Source: Candidatus Sumerlaeota bacterium (GTDB taxonomy: Bacteria > Sumerlaeota > Sumerlaeia > JADFCT01). From it: a stretch of 10,135 nt of DNA. This document shows positions 7,780-10,135 of this stretch, one piece after another (position 1 is the first letter of the stretch; every line of letters begins with the position of its first letter). Below the pieces are notes generated by a model. The model saw nothing but the letters and a program-made list of their open reading frames with translations, did no database searches and had not been told where the DNA came from. The stretch covers positions 1 through 10,135 of the forward strand of contig JAPLSP010000555.1 of assembly GCA_026398575.1 (NCBI GenBank). Reading direction: 5' to 3'. A program made the position numbers and the translations under genes.

Positions 7780-7803
7780 GCGAAAATCCTAGATAATTTT
7801 CGC
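7780..7803. repeat. AT-rich 8-bp inverted repeat upstream of GH127
   Basis: GCGAAAAT (7780-7787) and ATTTTCGC (7796-7803) are exact reverse complements separated by 8 nt (CCTAGATA). The repeat ends 55 bp before the GH127 start codon. It could be a second operator-like dyad or a weak hairpin in the leader. At this size chance cannot be excluded. Confidence 0.4.
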
Positions 7804-7843
7804 CATCATCATGCGTTATTGATGCGCCTGGTGTTTTAATTTT

Positions 7844-7850
7844 AGCGGAG
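7844..7850 (+). promoter_or_regulatory. Ribosome binding site for the GH127 gene
   Basis: AGCGGAG, with core GGAG at 7847-7850, is 8 nt before the ATG at 7859. It favours that start over the in-frame ATG at 7889, which has no purine-rich site. The 7889 start would, however, give a more compact signal peptide beginning MRKRR. Confidence 0.6.
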
Positions 7851-7858
7851 ACACGGAC

Positions 7859-9955
7859 ATGATCACGGTAATCAATGCAAATAGTTTTATGCGGAAGAGA
7901 CGCCTTAATTCCCTGCGTCTTGTCTTCCTCATTGTCGCCATTGTGATAATGTCCGGCCGCCAAGTCGTAGCTGCTTCCCCCGATCCGCCGCCGATGCGCG
8001 GGCTGGAGGAAGTGGATCACTCGCAAGTGGAACTACGCGGCGGGTTCTGGGGACCGCGCCTGAAAACCCATCACGAGGTGACGACTTCTCACGCGCTTAA
8101 CTGCCTGGAGAAGGACGGGCATGTTACCAATTTCGACAAGGCGGCAGGCGTGTTCGACGGCCCGCTCAAGGGCCATCATGCTTTCGATTCCGATCTGCAC
8201 AAGGCTCTTGAAGGCGCGATGTATTCCCTGCGGCACTATAACGACAGCCAATTGCGCCAGCGCGTCGAAGGTATTCTCGATCGCATCCTGGCCGCTCAGC
8301 AGAAGGACGGATTCCTGATCTCCTGTTGGATCGCCGAGGGGCTTGACAAGAAATGGGATGACCTGCGATTGCAGCACCAGATGTACAACGCCGGCCACTT
8401 CTTCGAGATGGCTGTCGCGCATTATCAGCTGACCGGAAATCCCAAGGCGCTCAATGCAGCCAGGCGCTTCGCCGATCATATTGACAGCGTCTTCGGACCT
8501 GGCAAGCGCTATGACGTTGACGGACACCAGGAAGTCGAGCTCGCATTGGTCAAACTGTATCGCGCCACCGGCGAGCGGCGATATCTGGAACTGTCGCGGT
8601 TCTTCCTCGATGAGCGCGGCTACGCCCACGGAACCGACCGCAAGCCGTTCGATCCCAAGACCGCCGTCATGCCGCCCAAGCCCGAAGGTCCGCAGACCGA
8701 TGAGCAGCGCCGTGCGAATCGGCAGGCCATATATCGGGTGCGTAATGGCCGGATGCAGGACCATAAGCCGGTGGTCGAGCAGTTCGAGGCCGTCGGTCAC
8801 GCCGTGCGGGCTGGATACATGTACGCTGCGATGACCGATATCGTCCGTTTCATGAACGCGCCCGACTACGAAAGGGCATTGGATCATCTCTGGAACGACG
8901 TCGTCAGTCGCAAGATGTACATCACCGGCGCCGTTGGCACAGGCCAATACGGCGATGAAGGCTTCGGCGATCCCTATCTGCTGCCCAACAGATCGGCTTA
9001 TTGCGAATCGTGCGCCGCCATCGCCCATGTGCTCTGGCAGCACCGGATGAACTTGCTCAAAGGGCAAGCCAAATACGCCGATATGATGGAACTAACGCTC
9101 TACAACGGAATGCTTTCGGGTATTTCAATTTCCGGCGACCGGTTTTTCTACCAGAATCCGCTGGCCAGCAAAGGCGCTCAACGCTCGTCGTGGATCGGAC
9201 TCTCCTGCTGCCCGACGAATCTCGCGCGCATCATCCCGCAAATTGGCGGATTGGCCTATGCCCGCGGCAAACGGCAGGCGTATGTCAACCTCTACGTCGC
9301 CGGAGAAGCCTCGTTCAAGATAGACGACGGCGTGACGGTCACGATGGCCCAGCAGACCGACTACCCGTGGGATGGCCGTGTGCAGCTGACAGTCACGCCC
9401 AGTCAAAACTCTGAATTCGATTTATGCCTGCGAATCCCAGGCTGGGCGCAGGGCCGGCCCGTTCCGAGCGACCTCTATCGCTTTGCCGATTCGACGACCC
9501 CTCCCATCGGGCTGAAGGTCAACGGCCAAATAGCCAATCCGGCGCCGCGTGATGACGGCTACGTTCATATACAACGCCGCTGGAAGGCAGGGGATGTGGT
9601 GGAACTGGACCTGCCGATGCCAATTCATCGGGTCCATCCGCACGAGAAAATTCAGGACGACCAGGGCAAGGTGGCGCTGATGCGCGGCCCGATCATCTAC
9701 TGCCTCGAAGCGGCGGATAATCCGGACATAGACCTCTCGCGCCTGACCCTATCGCGCGATACAGACCTGCGCGCGGAGCATCGCGCGGGATTGCTGGGCG
9801 GCATTACAGTTCTCCAAGGCAAAGTCCTTGCCGACGGGCAAAATTCAATTATACTGACCGCTATGCCGTATTACGCTTGGGCAAACAGGGCACAGGGAGC
9901 GATGACGGTATGGTGTAACGAGACCCCTACTGCGGCGCCACCATCCACCAAGTAA
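7859..9955 (+). CDS. Secreted GH127 (DUF1680) family beta-L-arabinofuranosidase
   Basis: Predicted exported glycoside hydrolase of 698 residues that releases beta-linked L-arabinofuranose from arabinan side chains or glycoconjugates. The N-terminus has a basic stretch (MRKRR at 11-15), a hydrophobic core (LVFLIVAIVIM) and a likely cleavage near VVAAS. Residues from about 50 to 460 form the alpha/alpha-barrel region, with DUF1680-like motifs including GGFWGPRL, HQMYNAGHFFEMAVAHY, DGHQEVELALVKLY and TGAVGTGQYGDEGFG. The rest is a C-terminal beta-sandwich. The zinc-thiolate active site known for Bifidobacterium longum HypBA1 is intact: Glu383 and Cys385 (CESC) match Glu338 and Cys340; Cys450 and Cys451 (SCCPTN) match the nucleophile Cys417 and zinc ligand Cys418; Glu367 (DEGF) matches acid/base Glu322. 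The Glu spacing of 16 residues is identical. GH146 is related and cannot be excluded without a tree. The gene is separated from the upstream gene by 284 bp with operator-like dyads, suggesting its own promoter. Confidence 0.93.
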   Translation: MITVINANSFMRKRRLNSLRLVFLIVAIVIMSGRQVVAASPDPPPMRGLEEVDHSQVELRGGFWGPRLKTHHEVTTSHALNCLEKDGHVTNFDKAAGVFDGPLKGHHAFDSDLHKALEGAMYSLRHYNDSQLRQRVEGILDRILAAQQKDGFLISCWIAEGLDKKWDDLRLQHQMYNAGHFFEMAVAHYQLTGNPKALNAARRFADHIDSVFGPGKRYDVDGHQEVELALVKLYRATGERRYLELSRFFLDERGYAHGTDRKPFDPKTAVMPPKPEGPQTDEQRRANRQAIYRVRNGRMQDHKPVVEQFEAVGHAVRAGYMYAAMTDIVRFMNAPDYERALDHLWNDVVSRKMYITGAVGTGQYGDEGFGDPYLLPNRSAYCESCAAIAHVLWQHRMNLLKGQAKYADMMELTLYNGMLSGISISGDRFFYQNPLASKGAQRSSWIGLSCCPTNLARIIPQIGGLAYARGKRQAYVNLYVAGEASFKIDDGVTVTMAQQTDYPWDGRVQLTVTPSQNSEFDLCLRIPGWAQGRPVPSDLYRFADSTTPPIGLKVNGQIANPAPRDDGYVHIQRRWKAGDVVELDLPMPIHRVHPHEKIQDDQGKVALMRGPIIYCLEAADNPDIDLSRLTLSRDTDLRAEHRAGLLGGITVLQGKVLADGQNSIILTAMPYYAWANRAQGAMTVWCNETPTAAPPSTK

Positions 9956-9978
9956 CGGCGCTATCAGGACGATAAGTA

Positions 9979-10054
9979 CTCCTATTCGAAATTGCGATCA
10001 CATAAATTTATCGCAAATTCTCATGCAGGAAGAGTTGATTCATGCGAATAGGAG
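9979..10054. repeat. Nested inverted repeats downstream of GH127
   Basis: The outer pair is CTCCTATTCG (9979-9988) with CGAATAGGAG (10045-10054), 10 bp and exact. Within it, 9988-9998 (GAAATTGCGAT) and 10010-10020 (ATCGCAAATTC) pair over 11 bp with one mismatch around an 11-nt AT-rich loop. The two pairs share base 9988, so stacking as one structure is possible, with 10021-10044 left unpaired. There is no T run after it. It could be an RNA structure at the 3' end of the GH127 message, a leader of a gene beyond the window, or the footprint of a small mobile repeat. Confidence 0.55.
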
Positions 10055-10082
10055 CGGCGCCAGCTTTTGGAGTAAGGTGGCT

Positions 10083-10135
10083 CGCCGCCTTCTTTTTAGC
10101 GCCAGGGCCATTGAATCGCCAAAAAGAAGGCGGCG
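10083..10135. repeat. 15-bp perfect inverted repeat reaching the window edge
   Basis: CGCCGCCTTCTTTTT (10083-10097) and AAAAAGAAGGCGGCG (10121-10135) are exact reverse complements; after one mismatch, three further inner base pairs (GCG/CGC) follow. The right arm ends exactly at the last base of the window, so the repeat may continue. The T run sits at the apical end of the left arm, not after the stem, so this is not a normal rho-independent terminator for the + strand. It resembles a dispersed palindromic or MITE-like repeat. Confidence 0.6.

Larger units (their letters stand above)
7575..7858. other. 284-bp non-coding gap with three symmetrical elements
   Basis: This region separates the PDZ/HEAT gene from the GH127 gene. 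From left to right it holds an AT-rich segment with two TATTAT hexamers (7628-7633 and 7636-7641), a perfect palindrome (7650-7671), a long hairpin of 9-bp units (7678-7740), a smaller inverted repeat (7780-7803) and the GH127 ribosome binding site. No canonical terminator (GC stem followed by a T run) and no convincing -35/-10 pair was found, although a promoter for the GH127 gene is likely to be here. The only frame crossing it (7581-7796) runs through all three symmetrical elements and looks spurious. Confidence 0.6.

Noticed and set aside
7581..7796. A 71-codon frame in the gap before GH127
   Set aside because: It runs through the 22-bp palindrome, the nonamer hairpin and part of the third dyad. 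Its peptide has the NHGFRGSRGY pattern typical of translated intergenic repeats, and the nearest purine-rich site is too far upstream.
7765..7797. Promoter TTGCAG / TAGATA before GH127
   Set aside because: The spacing is 19 bp or more and the -35 match is partial; not enough to annotate.
8033..9067. Antisense frame of 344 codons opposite the GH127 gene
   Set aside because: It overlaps the well-supported catalytic barrel and has no recognisable family or leader.
10042..10135. A possible start of a new gene: ATG at 10042 with AGGAAGAG 7 nt upstream, open to the edge
   Set aside because: The ribosome-binding-site-like spacing is good, but the frame runs through the arms of two inverted repeats and only 31 codons are visible. 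It is more likely repeat sequence; a longer open frame beyond the window would change this.

Overview
The window is a gene-dense stretch of GC-rich bacterial DNA with every supported gene on the + strand. It carries four long reading frames: a tandem alpha/beta-hydrolase esterase (5'-truncated by the window edge), a secreted multidomain SGNH (sialate-O-acetylesterase-like) esterase with DUF2341 and LamG modules, a secreted PDZ / helical-repeat protein of the DUF6288 type, and a secreted GH127-type (DUF1680) beta-L-arabinofuranosidase. This mix of large secreted carbohydrate-active proteins, LamG/DUF2341 architecture, DUF6288 and periodic ATCCGCG-type intergenic repeats is most like the Planctomycetes/Verrucomicrobia/Lentisphaerae/Kiritimatiellae group or neighbouring uncultured phyla such as Hydrogenedentes or Sumerlaeota. 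That placement is an inference from protein families; there is no rRNA or other phylogenetic marker here.

Layout: 2-1942 tandem hydrolase; 1943-2062 a short gap filled largely by five copies of a 16-bp tandem repeat; 2063-5083 SGNH esterase; a 52-bp gap with a strong ribosome binding site; 5136-7574 PDZ/HEAT protein; 7575-7858 a 284-bp gap holding a perfect 22-bp palindrome, a large hairpin built of 9-bp units and a smaller AT-rich inverted repeat; 7859-9955 GH127 enzyme; 9956-10135 a non-coding tail with nested inverted repeats and a 15-bp perfect inverted repeat that runs into the window edge.

Functionally the set fits breakdown of an acetylated, arabinose-decorated plant or algal polysaccharide: two candidate deacetylases, an enzyme that releases beta-linked arabinofuranose, and a secreted protein of unknown role. 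The SGNH esterase and PDZ/HEAT protein are closely spaced and probably co-transcribed. The GH127 gene has its own upstream region with operator-like symmetry. No transporter, SusC/D pair, sulfatase or transcriptional regulator is visible, so the locus is either part of a larger one or a loose cluster. I saw no CRISPR array, transposase, tRNA or rRNA. The best candidates for something undescribed are the DUF6288-type protein and the non-coding repeats at 1943-2021, 7650-7740 and 9979-10135.
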